From: Roseicyclus sp.
Lineage (GTDB): Bacteria > Pseudomonadota > Alphaproteobacteria > Rhodobacterales > Rhodobacteraceae
Length of the DNA: 48,984 bases
Assembly: GCA_016763475.1 (NCBI GenBank)
Contig: JAESTV010000295.1
Span: forward strand, 1 to 48,984
Direction: 5' to 3'
Of the stretch, positions 25,170 to 33,925 are shown piece after piece. Made by a program: the position numbers and the translations under genes. Below the pieces are notes generated by a model that ran no database searches, was not told the DNA's origin, and worked only from the letters and a program-made list of their open reading frames with translations. Position 1 is the first letter of the stretch; each line of letters begins with the position of its first letter.

Positions 25170-27617
25170 GTGTTGCGCCGCCTCCATGCCCTCTATCTGC
25201 GGTACGCAGCAGTCCACGAAGATCGCGTGCGTGGTGTCGCTCTGGGGCGGTTTGGGCGCCGTTGCGGGCAGGTGGAACAGGTCACTCGCAGCGGCGATCA
25301 AGTGCAGATCATCGGTTGGGCTGATGTTGAGTCCTTACACCTGGCCTGGCCCGGCGGGCAGGTCGCGGTTGCTCCTGCGATCCAACGATCGGATGTTGTC
25401 GCTCGGTTAGGTGTCCGTGCAGATACTGGGTTCGAGATTGCAGCCCCGGCTTCGGCCCGCCCCCTTACCCTGACAATCAGACGCCAGGCAGGACCACCTT
25501 TTTCGGTGGATATCCCCCATCCTTCCGACCCGCCCACGCAGGCCGGGCAACGGCGCTTGCGCCGCGCCTTCCTGCGGGACCTGCTGCGTGCAGCACCGGC
25601 CATCGGTCGTTACGTCCTCAAACCCAATGACCACGCAAGAACCGCGATCAAACGGGCGCTCCGGCTGGAGGTTTCGGCCCGTGGCCTGCTGTTGGAGCCC
25701 GCCTGGCTAACAACTCCGCCGCCCTCACCTATCGCGGCACCTGACGTTACAATTATTCTGCCGGTCTTCAACGCACTCTCGCTGTTGCAGCGCTGCCTTG
25801 CGCGGGTGGAGGCGCATACTGATCTGGCGTGGCATCTGATTATTGTGAATGACGCTTCCACTGACCCGGCCGTGCGCCCTTGGTTGATCAATTGGATGGC
25901 TGCGCGCCGCGACCGGGTCACCATTAGTGAACAAAAAGTGAACGGGGGGTTTGTCGCCGCAGTGAACGCGGGATTTGCGGTTGCGCAGCGCCGTGGAGGG
26001 GATGGCCCGGTCATCCTCCTGAACTCCGACGCAATGGTTCCATCGGGCTGGGCCAGCCGCCTTGTTGCGCCTCTGTCCGACCCAGAAGTTGCCTCGGTCA
26101 CTCCGATGTCGAACGCGGCTGAGATATTCTCGGTGCCCGAAATCGGCCCCGGTTTGGCGTTGGCAAACGGGGACGTCGACCGGATCGACGCGGTTGCAAG
26201 AATGTTTGGTGCGGTGGACCTGCCCGAAACGCCAACGGGTGTCGGGTTTTGTATGGCCTTGTCGCGGGATTGGCTGAAACGGGTGCCGCGTTTCGATCCC
26301 GCGTTTGGGCGCGGTTATGGGGAGGAGGTCGATTGGTGCCAGAAAACCCGCGCATTGGGCGCGCGACACCTGTGCCAACCGCGATTGTTTGTTGAACATG
26401 TGGGCGGGCAGAGTTTTGGGTCCGCCGAGAAGGCCCTGCGCTTACGTGCCGCCAACGCGCTGATCGCACGGCGATATTCGGGGTATGACGCAGACGTGCA
26501 ACGGTTCATTGCGGTTGATCCGCTGGCAACCCCGCGCCTTGCCTTGGCGGTGGCACTGGCAAGCCAGCGCGCCCCGCGCCTGTCTGTCTTCCTCGCGCAT
26601 TCCATGGGCGGCGGGGCCGAAACCGCCCTGATGGCTGAGGTCGCAATCCTTGAAGCGGCGATCATCCTGCGCGTCGGCGGTCCACATCGCTGGCAGGTTG
26701 AGGTCTACGTGGAAGGTCAATGTATGATTGGCCAATGTGATGATCTTTCGCTGATTCGGCGCCTGCTTGCGCCCGCACCGGCGTTGGATCTGATCTATTC
26801 CTGCGGTGTTGGGGACGTGGACCCGGTTACGTTGCCAGATGCCCTGCTGTCTTTGCGCCGCGACGGATGTGGTGACCAGATTGCCATGCGCATCCACGAT
26901 TTCTTTCCGCTGTCTCCTTCCTACACTCTGCTGGAGCAAAACGGGTTTGGCGGTGTGCCGAGTGACACATGCAACGACCCTGCCCATAAGGCGCGTCGGC
27001 CCGACGGAAGCACCGTTTCACTTGCCCAATGGCGCGCCGCGTGGGGCCGACTTGTGGACGCCGCACAGGACGTGACGATCTTTTCGCGTTCCTCCGCGGA
27101 GTTGGTGAAGGCGGCTTATCCAAAGGCGCGAACACGCCTGTGCCCCCATCAATTGCCCATCGCGGTGCGTCCGGTGAACCCGGGACAGGGCAAGTGCATC
27201 GGTCTACTTGGCAACCTCAACCGGCAGAAAGGTGCGTTGATCTTGCGTCAGATCGCTGCGGACCACCCACAACAGGCGTTTGTGGTGATAGGTCACTCCG
27301 ATAGTGCCATCACGTTGCCGCGAAACGTTGTGCTGCATGGCGCCTATCAACCGGCCGAGATCTCGGATCTGGCTGAGCGGTACGGGGTAAGTCGCTGGCT
27401 GTTTCCGGCCATCTGGCCCGAGACGTTCTCCTTCGCCACCCGTGAGGCATTGGCCACCTGCCTGCCGGTTGCGGGGTTTGCGCTTGGCGCCCAAGGTGAA
27501 GCGTTGGACGCCGCCCCTAACGGGATCACCGTGCCGCTGGCCCCCACAGACACCGCGCCGGCGCGCCTGTTTGCTGCGGTGCAGTCGAGTTCAGCGATTG
27601 AAGTTGCCGCCGAATGA
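25170..27617 (+). CDS. large two-domain glycosyltransferase (GT2 plus C-terminal GT-B-like domain)
   Basis: An 815-aa cytoplasmic protein with three visible parts. Residues 1 to about 180 form an unassigned beta-rich N-terminal region. Residues about 190-430 form a GT2 (GT-A) domain: DVTIILPVFNALSLLQRCL, IIVNDASTD, ILLNSDAMVPSGW as the DxD-like site, and FGRGYGEEVDWCQKTRALGARH. Residues about 455-800 look like a GT-B/GT4-like domain, with LAHSMGGGAETALMAEV, GLLGNLNRQKGALILRQIA and FPAIWPETFSFATREALA. A GTG start lies 8 bp after rfbA, so it is probably in the same transcript. It could add rhamnose, given the dTDP-rhamnose genes, but that is inference. The stop overlaps the sulfotransferase start. 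Confidence 0.83.
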   Translation: MLRRLHALYLRYAAVHEDRVRGVALGRFGRRCGQVEQVTRSGDQVQIIGWADVESLHLAWPGGQVAVAPAIQRSDVVARLGVRADTGFEIAAPASARPLTLTIRRQAGPPFSVDIPHPSDPPTQAGQRRLRRAFLRDLLRAAPAIGRYVLKPNDHARTAIKRALRLEVSARGLLLEPAWLTTPPPSPIAAPDVTIILPVFNALSLLQRCLARVEAHTDLAWHLIIVNDASTDPAVRPWLINWMAARRDRVTISEQKVNGGFVAAVNAGFAVAQRRGGDGPVILLNSDAMVPSGWASRLVAPLSDPEVASVTPMSNAAEIFSVPEIGPGLALANGDVDRIDAVARMFGAVDLPETPTGVGFCMALSRDWLKRVPRFDPAFGRGYGEEVDWCQKTRALGARHLCQPRLFVEHVGGQSFGSAEKALRLRAANALIARRYSGYDADVQRFIAVDPLATPRLALAVALASQRAPRLSVFLAHSMGGGAETALMAEVAILEAAIILRVGGPHRWQVEVYVEGQCMIGQCDDLSLIRRLLAPAPALDLIYSCGVGDVDPVTLPDALLSLRRDGCGDQIAMRIHDFFPLSPSYTLLEQNGFGGVPSDTCNDPAHKARRPDGSTVSLAQWRAAWGRLVDAAQDVTIFSRSSAELVKAAYPKARTRLCPHQLPIAVRPVNPGQGKCIGLLGNLNRQKGALILRQIAADHPQQAFVVIGHSDSAITLPRNVVLHGAYQPAEISDLAERYGVSRWLFPAIWPETFSFATREALATCLPVAGFALGAQGEALDAAPNGITVPLAPTDTAPARLFAAVQSSSAIEVAAE

Positions 27618-28450
27618 ATGTTGTGTTGCCTCCACAAGCGGACGATCAGCAGCCCTTGTTCATCGTAGGGTCCATGCGATCCGGCAGCACTTGGGTCCGC
27701 GATCTTCTGCGGCGTATCCCGAATTTCATCTGCCCCGAAGAAACCCATTTTCTGCGTTGGTCGGAGCCATTTCGCACCCCCGGCGGTATGCGCCCCCATA
27801 CCCGTAATCGCCTGTTGGAACGGCACCGGGACATCGACGGTATTGACCCGGAGGTGTTTGATCTGATGCTGCGTCTGTGCCCGTCGAAAGCACACCTGCA
27901 TAAACGTTATATCAGCGCTTATGCGCAGGCGCAGGGCGTGGCACCTCCGTTCCGGTGGTTCGACAAAACGCCCCAGAATATCTACGGCTTACCCCTCATC
28001 CTGGCGGAATTCCCCAAGGCTCGGATCCTGCATCTGGTGCGCAACCCACTTAACGTGGTGGCAAGCCTGAAACTCGGCAAACAAGTCAAGATCCCCGATC
28101 TTCAGGGTGCGATCAATTGTTGGCTGGAGGCGGTGATGATCTGGGATGTGATGTCCCCGATCGCGGCAGATCGGGTGATGGAATTGCGCTATGAGGAGGT
28201 TCTCAAAAACGTACCCCGTGCGATGTCGGCGGTGGCGGAGTTTGCGGGTGTCAATTGCCCGACGGGCCTCTGGTCAGGCGCCGACGCCCGGCAAGAGCGC
28301 AACCAATGGACCAAAGTTCTGAATATGGATGAGGCCGGGCGTGTGGTTCGTCGGTGTGCACCTGCCGCTGCCCTCCGGGGGTATGATTTGCCAGCAATGT
28401 TGGAGGCCCACATGGCCCGCGATTCGCCCCAATCCGCCCGCAGAGGCTGA
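27614..28450 (+). CDS. sulfotransferase family protein
   Basis: A PAPS-dependent sulfotransferase-like protein of 278 aa. The 5'-phosphosulfate loop is FIVGSMRSGSTWVRDLL near residue 20 and the 3'-phosphate motif is LHLVRNPLNVVASL near residue 142. FDKTPQNIYGLP between them is also typical. The start overlaps the preceding glycosyltransferase stop (ATGA), which points to sulfation of the glycan built by that operon. Some family members act on other acceptors, so the substrate is not certain. No PAPS-synthesis genes are in the window. It converges on the CUT1 ATPase gene. Confidence 0.83.
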   Translation: MNVVLPPQADDQQPLFIVGSMRSGSTWVRDLLRRIPNFICPEETHFLRWSEPFRTPGGMRPHTRNRLLERHRDIDGIDPEVFDLMLRLCPSKAHLHKRYISAYAQAQGVAPPFRWFDKTPQNIYGLPLILAEFPKARILHLVRNPLNVVASLKLGKQVKIPDLQGAINCWLEAVMIWDVMSPIAADRVMELRYEEVLKNVPRAMSAVAEFAGVNCPTGLWSGADARQERNQWTKVLNMDEAGRVVRRCAPAAALRGYDLPAMLEAHMARDSPQSARRG

Positions 28451-28527
28451 ATGAACACACAAAAGGTGCAGGCAATTGCGATGTATGGGCGCGACCCCGT
28501 CAACGAAACACCGGGCCAGGCACCGGC

Positions 28528-29583
28528 TCAGCGAAGCCGCAGCTTACTTTCCGGGTCGAAGAAATAGGCATCAGCGGCATCAAAAGTGATCCCTGTGCGG
28601 GTACCGGATGGAGGCGCGTCCTGATCAAACGCCTCCACCACAATCCGGGCGCCGTCGGCGGCAGTGATATAGTGGTAACTGACGCCTCCCAAACGTTCAG
28701 ACAGGTCGACGGAATGAGTGGCGCCATCCGCGAGTTTCACCTTGTTGGGCCGCACCCCGACGGTGACCGGGCCATCTGACGTGAGGCTAGCAGGCGCGCG
28801 CAAGCTATCGCCGCCAAGGGCGGGAACGCTAACGGTTCCACCTGTATTCACACCCTCAAAAAAGTTCATCGCCGGGCTGCCAATGAAACCCGCCACAAAC
28901 TTGTTGTCGGGGTTGTTGTAAAGCTGCAATGGCGCGCCGACCTGCTCGATATACCCGTCGCGCAGCACAACGATCTTGTCGGCCAGGGTCATCGCTTCAA
29001 CCTGATCGTGGGTTACGTAGACCAACGTGGCGCCGATTTCCTTGTGCAGGCGCGCAATCTCTACCCGCATCTCGACCCGTAATTCGGCGTCGAGGTTTGA
29101 CAGCGGTTCATCAAAAAGGAACACCTCCGGCCCCCGCACAATCGCGCGGCCGATGGCGACACGCTGGCGCTGACCGCCGGACAGCGCTTTGGGTTTACGT
29201 GCCAGATAGTCTTCCAGCTTCAAAATGCGCGTTGCTTCACCAACCTTGCGCGCAATCACGTCTTTCGCCACGCCGTTCATCTTCAGGCCAAAACCCATAT
29301 TTTCGGCGACGGTCATGTGGGGGTAAAGGGCGTAGGTTTGGAACACCATCGCGATACCGCGCGCGGCTGGGTCAGCGGTGGTCACATCGCGGCCACCGAT
29401 CTCGATTCGACCCTCCGTGACTTCTTCCAGCCCTGCAACCATGCGCAAAAGCGTGGATTTACCACAGCCCGACGGGCCGACAAACACGCAGAATTCGCCA
29501 TCCTCGATTGCCAGGTCAATCCCATGAATGACCTGGGTTTGGCCGTAACGTTTGACGACGTTTGTAAGTTGCAGGCCCGACAT
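28528..29583 (-). CDS. CUT1-family sugar ABC transporter ATPase (UgpC/MalK-like)
   Basis: The cytoplasmic ATPase of a carbohydrate uptake transporter. The 351-aa protein has Walker A GPSGCGKST (about residue 37), the Q-loop VFQTYALYPHMTV, signature LSGGQRQRVAIGRA, Walker B VFLFDEPLSNLDA, and a C-terminal regulatory domain of about 110 residues (TOBE/OB-fold type, e.g. GVRPNKVKLADG). It is transcribed away from the binding protein and permease genes, 18 bp downstream of the iclR-type regulator, so the regulator and ATPase form one operon. The partner permeases are those at 32027-33914. Confidence 0.93.
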   Translation of the reverse strand: MSGLQLTNVVKRYGQTQVIHGIDLAIEDGEFCVFVGPSGCGKSTLLRMVAGLEEVTEGRIEIGGRDVTTADPAARGIAMVFQTYALYPHMTVAENMGFGLKMNGVAKDVIARKVGEATRILKLEDYLARKPKALSGGQRQRVAIGRAIVRGPEVFLFDEPLSNLDAELRVEMRVEIARLHKEIGATLVYVTHDQVEAMTLADKIVVLRDGYIEQVGAPLQLYNNPDNKFVAGFIGSPAMNFFEGVNTGGTVSVPALGGDSLRAPASLTSDGPVTVGVRPNKVKLADGATHSVDLSERLGGVSYHYITAADGARIVVEAFDQDAPPSGTRTGITFDAADAYFFDPESKLRLR

Positions 29584-29601
29584 GTGCCGCGTCCTCCGAA
29601 G

Positions 29602-30396
29602 TTATTCTGCTGCGTCGGGAAAGCGCCAATCCTGGGCCTCCCCGGCGATGGATGTCACCGCGGCGCGGATACGCGGCAAATGAACGTCTAACCCTGACAG
29701 GTCGGTTCGTTCTGTGGATGACGTGACCGACACTGCGCCAAGGATACGGCCCGCACGTGTGAGAATCGGGACCGAGACACAGATAATGCCCGGCTCGTGT
29801 TCCTCGCGATCATAGGCATGCCCACGCTTGGCGATCTGTACCAACTCGGCACGCAAAGATTCCTGGTCAGACAACGTATGTGCCGTAAATGGGTGATAAC
29901 TTTGCTGGCGCAGAATCGGCTCAAGCTGCTCTTCCGGGAGGAAGGCGATCATGGCTTTGCCCACGCCGGTGCAGTAGGCAGGCGCGACTTTTCCGGCTTG
30001 TGAATACATTTGCAGCGGATCGCGCGCGTTGATTTTGTCGATGTAAAGGACCTGCCCCCCGTCAAGCTGTGCAAGGTGGATTGTCTCACTCACTTCAGCG
30101 GACAGCGCCTCCAGATAGGGGCGGGCGATGGGGGCGAGGGATGCGTTCTGCCACGCCGCATGGGCCAGTCGCACAAGGCGCAAGCCGGGGGCATAGGTTT
30201 GCCGGTCGGGATCGTAAGTCAGCATGGATTGCTTGGTCAGAACCTGCACCAGCCGGTACAGGGTCGCCTTGGGGTAGGGGCTGACGGACAGCAACTCGCC
30301 AAACCGCACAGGGCGACCGAAGGAAGCCACGGCATCCAAAACACTCAGCGCCTTCCCAACCGTTCCATCCCCGCTTTCGGCGATAACACTTGCCAC
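29602..30396 (-). CDS. IclR-family transcriptional regulator of the galactoside locus
   Basis: A cytoplasmic regulator with an N-terminal winged helix-turn-helix (KALSVLDAVASFGRPVRFGELLSVSPYPKATLYRLVQVL) and an IclR effector-binding domain (APAYCTGVGKAMIAFLPEE, DREEHEPGIICVSVPI, GAVSVTSS). A GTG start at 30396 is preferred because GGAGGA sits about six bases upstream; this gives 264 aa, a usual IclR length. The ORF-track start at 30474 adds residues with no family likeness. It is divergent from the binding protein gene across about 186 bp holding a clear palindrome, so it probably controls the locus in response to a sugar or sugar acid. Confidence 0.88.
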   Translation of the reverse strand: MASVIAESGDGTVGKALSVLDAVASFGRPVRFGELLSVSPYPKATLYRLVQVLTKQSMLTYDPDRQTYAPGLRLVRLAHAAWQNASLAPIARPYLEALSAEVSETIHLAQLDGGQVLYIDKINARDPLQMYSQAGKVAPAYCTGVGKAMIAFLPEEQLEPILRQQSYHPFTAHTLSDQESLRAELVQIAKRGHAYDREEHEPGIICVSVPILTRAGRILGAVSVTSSTERTDLSGLDVHLPRIRAAVTSIAGEAQDWRFPDAAE

Positions 30397-30483
30397 GTTC
30401 ACTCCTCCCTCTAGGTGCCGAAAAATGTGCATAACATGTCTCGACACATCGCGGGGTTCGCTAAATCGCCCCACGCTTTGCTG

Positions 30484-30525
30484 TTGACAAGACTAGGCAG
30501 GTTCGGCGTAGGATTTCAATATAAG
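30484..30525 (+). promoter_or_regulatory. candidate promoter for the sugar binding protein operon
   Basis: TTGACA at 30484-30489 is a perfect -35 hexamer. The possible -10 elements are TAGGAT (30509-30514, spacer 19) and TATAAG (30520-30525, good hexamer but no good -35 at the normal distance). Neither pairing is ideal, so the exact start is uncertain. Confidence 0.4.
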
Positions 30526-30532
30526 AAACCAA

Positions 30533-30549
30533 GTTCCACATATTGGAAC
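30533..30549. promoter_or_regulatory. palindromic operator candidate for the IclR regulator
   Basis: GTTCCACATATTGGAAC is a perfect palindrome of 6-bp arms around 5 bp, in the divergent gap between the IclR gene and the binding protein gene, 34 bp before the latter's ATG. It lies just after the candidate promoter, where bound repressor would block transcription. Confidence 0.6.
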
Positions 30550-30582
30550 CAGAGTACCGACGAAATTCCTAGGGAGGACACC

Positions 30583-31845
30583 ATGCGATCCATTTTCAAA
30601 ACCAGCGCGGCAGCGCTTGCAGCGGCCACTATGCTTTCGGGCGCTGCCTATGCAGACGGACACGGAGTTTCCGGGCCACTGCGCATTTTCTCGGACATGT
30701 CGAACCCAGCGCCGCGTGCGGTCATGGAGGGTATGGTTGCCCGCTTCACCGAAGCGAATCCGGGCGTCGAGGTTGAGTTGGTCATCACCGACCGCGAGGC
30801 GTGGAAGACGCAGATCCGCAACGTTCTGCAGTCCGGCACCGCTGACATCGTGAACTGGTACGCCGGTAACCGTATGGGTCCCTACGTTGAAGCGGGCCTG
30901 TTCATGGAAGTCTCTGAGCTTTGGGAAACCGGCGGCCTGACGGAAACGCTTGCCTCCACCTTGGGTGCGATGACCATGGATGATGGCATCTGGGGCGTTC
31001 CCTACACCTACTATCAGTGGGGCGTGTATTACCGTGAGGATATCTTTGCCGAACTTGGCCTGGAAGCCCCGGCCACCTGGGAGCAGGAGCTTGCGAACTG
31101 CGAGGTAATCGTTGCCTCTGGTCGCGCCTGTTACACTATCGGCACTCAGTTCCTGTGGACCGCTGGCGGTTGGTTCGACTACCTCAACATGCGCACCAAT
31201 GGCTATGACTTCCACATGTCCCTGACCGCTGGTGAGGTTGAGTGGACCGATCCCCGCGTTCGCGCCACGTTCGACAACTGGGCCACGCTGGTCAACATGG
31301 GCGGCTTTATTGCTGACCACCAGTCGTATTCCTGGCAGGAAGCGCTGCCCTTCATGGTCAATGGCGAAGCCGCCGCATACCTGATGGGTAACTTTGCCGT
31401 AGCACCGCTGCGTGAAGCGGGCCTGACAGACGATCAGCTGGGCTTCTACCAGTTCCCGCAGATCGACCCGGCAATTGAGCCGGGCGAAGACGCGCCGACC
31501 GACACCTTCCACATCGCGGCAAATGCCGAGAACGTGGAAGCGGCCGAAGCGTTTCTGCTGTTTGTGGCATCCGCTGAAAACCAGACGCTTATCAACAACG
31601 GCGATAATCTGGGTCAGCTTCCGGTCAACGCCGGGTCTGCTGTGGATGATGACGAGTTCCTGAATGCGGGCTTCGAGATGTTGTCCAACAATGCAGGTGG
31701 CGGTATTGCGCAGTTCTTCGACCGTGACGCGCCAGCTGAAATGGCACAGGTCGCCATGCAGGGCTTCCAGCAGTTCATGGTTGATCCATCCACGCTTGAC
31801 CAGGTTCTGGAGATCCTGGAAGGGGCGCGGCAGCGGATCTACTGA
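30583..31845 (+). CDS. CUT1 ABC transporter sugar-binding protein
   Basis: A periplasmic binding protein that delivers a sugar to the membrane permeases. The ATG at 30583 (MRSIFKTSAAALAAA) follows a strong AGGGAGGA site; the longer track frame runs into the regulatory gap. It is 420 aa with a signal peptide (hydrophobic core ALAAATMLSGAAYA, cleavage near residue 24). The mature start is a typical family 1 solute-binding fold: ARFTEANPGVEVELVI, then SGTADIVNWYAGNRM. It probably binds an alpha- or beta-galactoside, inferred from the catabolic genes downstream. It is followed by structured RNA before the permease genes, as is common for highly expressed binding proteins. Confidence 0.92.
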   Translation: MRSIFKTSAAALAAATMLSGAAYADGHGVSGPLRIFSDMSNPAPRAVMEGMVARFTEANPGVEVELVITDREAWKTQIRNVLQSGTADIVNWYAGNRMGPYVEAGLFMEVSELWETGGLTETLASTLGAMTMDDGIWGVPYTYYQWGVYYREDIFAELGLEAPATWEQELANCEVIVASGRACYTIGTQFLWTAGGWFDYLNMRTNGYDFHMSLTAGEVEWTDPRVRATFDNWATLVNMGGFIADHQSYSWQEALPFMVNGEAAAYLMGNFAVAPLREAGLTDDQLGFYQFPQIDPAIEPGEDAPTDTFHIAANAENVEAAEAFLLFVASAENQTLINNGDNLGQLPVNAGSAVDDDEFLNAGFEMLSNNAGGGIAQFFDRDAPAEMAQVAMQGFQQFMVDPSTLDQVLEILEGARQRIY

Positions 31846-31853
31846 TCTGACGG

Positions 31854-31884
31854 GGTCGGGCGGGGGTGTTGCCCTCACCCGACC
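31854..31884 (+). terminator. hairpin after the binding protein gene (attenuator/stabiliser)
   Basis: GGTCGGG (31854-31860) and CCCGACC (31878-31884) pair perfectly, starting 9 bp after the stop. It probably stabilises the binding-protein message or partly attenuates transcription into the permease genes. Confidence 0.6.
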
Positions 31885-31904
31885 AAACGGCGGGATAAAT
31901 CCCA

Positions 31905-31920
31905 CCACACCACACCACAC
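31905..31920. repeat. 5-bp microrepeat (CCACA)n
   Basis: CCACA occurs three times in a row plus one base, between the two intergenic hairpins. Confidence 0.7.
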
Positions 31921-31931
31921 GACTAAGGCTT

Positions 31932-31971
31932 GATCCGCGCGCATACCCTCATACGGGGCCGCGCGCGGGTC
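31932..31971 (+). other. second intergenic hairpin before the permease genes
   Basis: GATCCGCGCGC and GCGCGCGGGTC form an 11-bp stem with one G-T pair around an 18-nt loop; CCC/GGG inside the loop could pair as well. It lies 55 bp before the first permease start. Confidence 0.55.
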
Positions 31972-32026
31972 GAAACCTACCCTTCCGCATGCCAATCACC
32001 ATAAGCCCACGCAGAGGACCGGACGC

Positions 32027-33058
32027 ATGACACGTGTCACGACCGAAACGCCGCAGCGTCGCCGGAAGATGAGTCAACAGGCCATCGCGCCCTGGTTGTT
32101 CCTGTTGCCTGCGTCCCTCTTCTTTGCGACTTACGTGCTGTATCCGATTATCCAGAGCTTCTACATCTCACTTTTTGAGTGGAATGGCCTCTATTCCCTC
32201 CAATACCGCGGCGTTGAAGGCACTGGCTTCACCGATCTTCAATGTCTTGAGTTGGGCAACCGCGCTGGCCGCGAAGACGGGTGTGAGTTGACCGGCGATA
32301 CGCTCTGGAACGCCGATTACGTCGGGATGGAGAATTACCGGACCCTCTATACCGATCCGTTCTTCTGGACCTCGCTTAAGAACAACGTGAAATGGCTGCT
32401 GCTCTATTTGCTCGCCATCCCCGCTGGTCTGTTCATCGCGCTATTCCTGAACCAGAAGATCGCGGGGATGCGGCTTTACAAGTCGCTGTTTTTCTTCCCG
32501 TTTGTGTTGTCTCAGGTTGTCGTCGGCCTCGTGTTCTCTTGGTTCTTTCTGCCCGGTGCTGATGACGGGTTGCTGAACGTCTTGCTTGGAAAATTTGGGA
32601 TTGGGCCGTTCAATATCCTCGGACATAACAGCACGGCCACTTACGGCATCATCGCCGCCGGTCTTTGGCCGCAGACGGCTTATTGCATGATCCTGTATCT
32701 GACCGGCCTGAATGCCGTGGACCCGGAACAGATCGAGGCTGCACGCCTTGATGGCGCCAAAGGCCCGAAGATGTTGTGGTATGTTGTGCTGCCGCAGTTG
32801 TGGCCCGCAACCTTCATCGCAATTGTTGTGACGGTCATCGGCGCGCTGCGTTCGTTTGATCTGATTACCATCATGACAAACGGCGGGCCGGGTTTCTACA
32901 ACACCTCGGTCCTGGCCTTCTACATGTACGACGTTGCGCTGTCCGAATTTGGCTTCCGCATGGGCTATGGCTCTGCAATCGCAGTCATCCTGTTTCTGAT
33001 CATGATGGTTTATATCGCTGGCTTCCTTTGGAAGATGTGGCGGGACGAGAAGGTATAG
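32027..33058 (+). CDS. CUT1 sugar transporter permease (MalF-like)
   Basis: An integral membrane subunit of the sugar ABC importer. The 343-aa protein has an N-terminal helix (IAPWLFLLPASLFFATYVLYPIIQSFY) and several further helices. The EAA loop that docks the ATPase reads EAARLDGAKGPKMLWYVVLPQLWP near residue 236. A periplasmic loop of about 60 residues after the first helix carries two cysteines (LQCLELGNRAGREDGCEL) that could form a disulfide. ATG 32027 lies about 180 bp after the binding protein gene and 4 bp precede the second permease. Confidence 0.93.
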   Translation: MTRVTTETPQRRRKMSQQAIAPWLFLLPASLFFATYVLYPIIQSFYISLFEWNGLYSLQYRGVEGTGFTDLQCLELGNRAGREDGCELTGDTLWNADYVGMENYRTLYTDPFFWTSLKNNVKWLLLYLLAIPAGLFIALFLNQKIAGMRLYKSLFFFPFVLSQVVVGLVFSWFFLPGADDGLLNVLLGKFGIGPFNILGHNSTATYGIIAAGLWPQTAYCMILYLTGLNAVDPEQIEAARLDGAKGPKMLWYVVLPQLWPATFIAIVVTVIGALRSFDLITIMTNGGPGFYNTSVLAFYMYDVALSEFGFRMGYGSAIAVILFLIMMVYIAGFLWKMWRDEKV

Positions 33059-33062
33059 ACGC

Positions 33063-33914
33063 ATGTTCCCACGCCCAATACAGCACTACCCCCGCGCCTC
33101 CCAAATTGGCTATCAGGTGATGGTGCCGATTGTGCTTTTGCTGTGGCTGATCCCGCTTTTGGCGGTGATGTGGTTCTCGATCAAACCGGGAGAGGATTTC
33201 ACGCAAGGCAACTATTGGAACTGGCCCGAGAATGGCTTTTCCGGAGTGCAGAATTACTGGATGGTCTTCGCGGAATCGGACATGCCGCGATACCTGTGGA
33301 ACTCGGTTGTCATTACCGTGCCCACGATGATCGGTGCAGTGGCGCTGTCGTGTATGACCGGCTTCGCCCTTGGCGTGTACCGTTTCAAAGGCAACCTGCT
33401 GATTTTCTTCATGTTTGTGGCGGGCAACTTTGTGCCGTTCCAGATCCTGATGGTGCCGGTGCGCGATTTGACTGACCAGATGGGCCTCTATGATACCCGC
33501 CTTGGCCTGATCCTGTTCCATATTGCGTTTCAAACCGGCTTTTGCACGTTATTCATGCGCAACTTCATTCGTGCCCTGCCGCGCGAGTTGATCGAAGCGG
33601 CGCGGGTTGAGGGCGTTAGCGAATATCGCATTTTCTGGTATGTGGTGCTGCCGCTGATGCGGCCCGCCATCGCCGCTCTTTGTGTGCTGATCTTTACCTT
33701 CGTCTGGAACGATTTCTTTTGGGCTGTGGTGCTCACCCAAAGCCCCGAAAGCCAGCCGGTGACCGCTGGCATCACCTCTTTCAACGCCCAGTTCCGCGCG
33801 ATGTATCATTTGATGAGTGCGGGCAGCATTGTGGCGGCGATCCCGCCTGTGGCGATGTTCTTCCTGATGCAAAAGCACTTTATCGCCGGCTTGACGCTCG
33901 GCGCGGTCAAGTAG
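33063..33914 (+). CDS. CUT1 sugar transporter permease (MalG-like)
   Basis: The second membrane subunit of the importer, 283 aa. Six helices are predicted by eye, beginning VMVPIVLLLWLIPLLAVMWFSI. The EAA loop is EAARVEGVSEYRIFWYVVLPLMRP near residue 178, and the typical C-terminal segment LMQKHFIAGLTLGAVK is complete. It lies directly between the MalF-like gene and the alpha-galactosidase gene (11 bp), consistent with galactoside uptake. Confidence 0.94.
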   Translation: MFPRPIQHYPRASQIGYQVMVPIVLLLWLIPLLAVMWFSIKPGEDFTQGNYWNWPENGFSGVQNYWMVFAESDMPRYLWNSVVITVPTMIGAVALSCMTGFALGVYRFKGNLLIFFMFVAGNFVPFQILMVPVRDLTDQMGLYDTRLGLILFHIAFQTGFCTLFMRNFIRALPRELIEAARVEGVSEYRIFWYVVLPLMRPAIAALCVLIFTFVWNDFFWAVVLTQSPESQPVTAGITSFNAQFRAMYHLMSAGSIVAAIPPVAMFFLMQKHFIAGLTLGAVK

Positions 33915-33925
33915 GGGCGCGGCTG

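Noticed and set aside
30493-31995. 500-codon open frame on the minus strand opposite the binding protein gene
   Set aside because: It mirrors the codon pattern of a clear signal-peptide-bearing binding protein; its translation resembles no family and has no start context.
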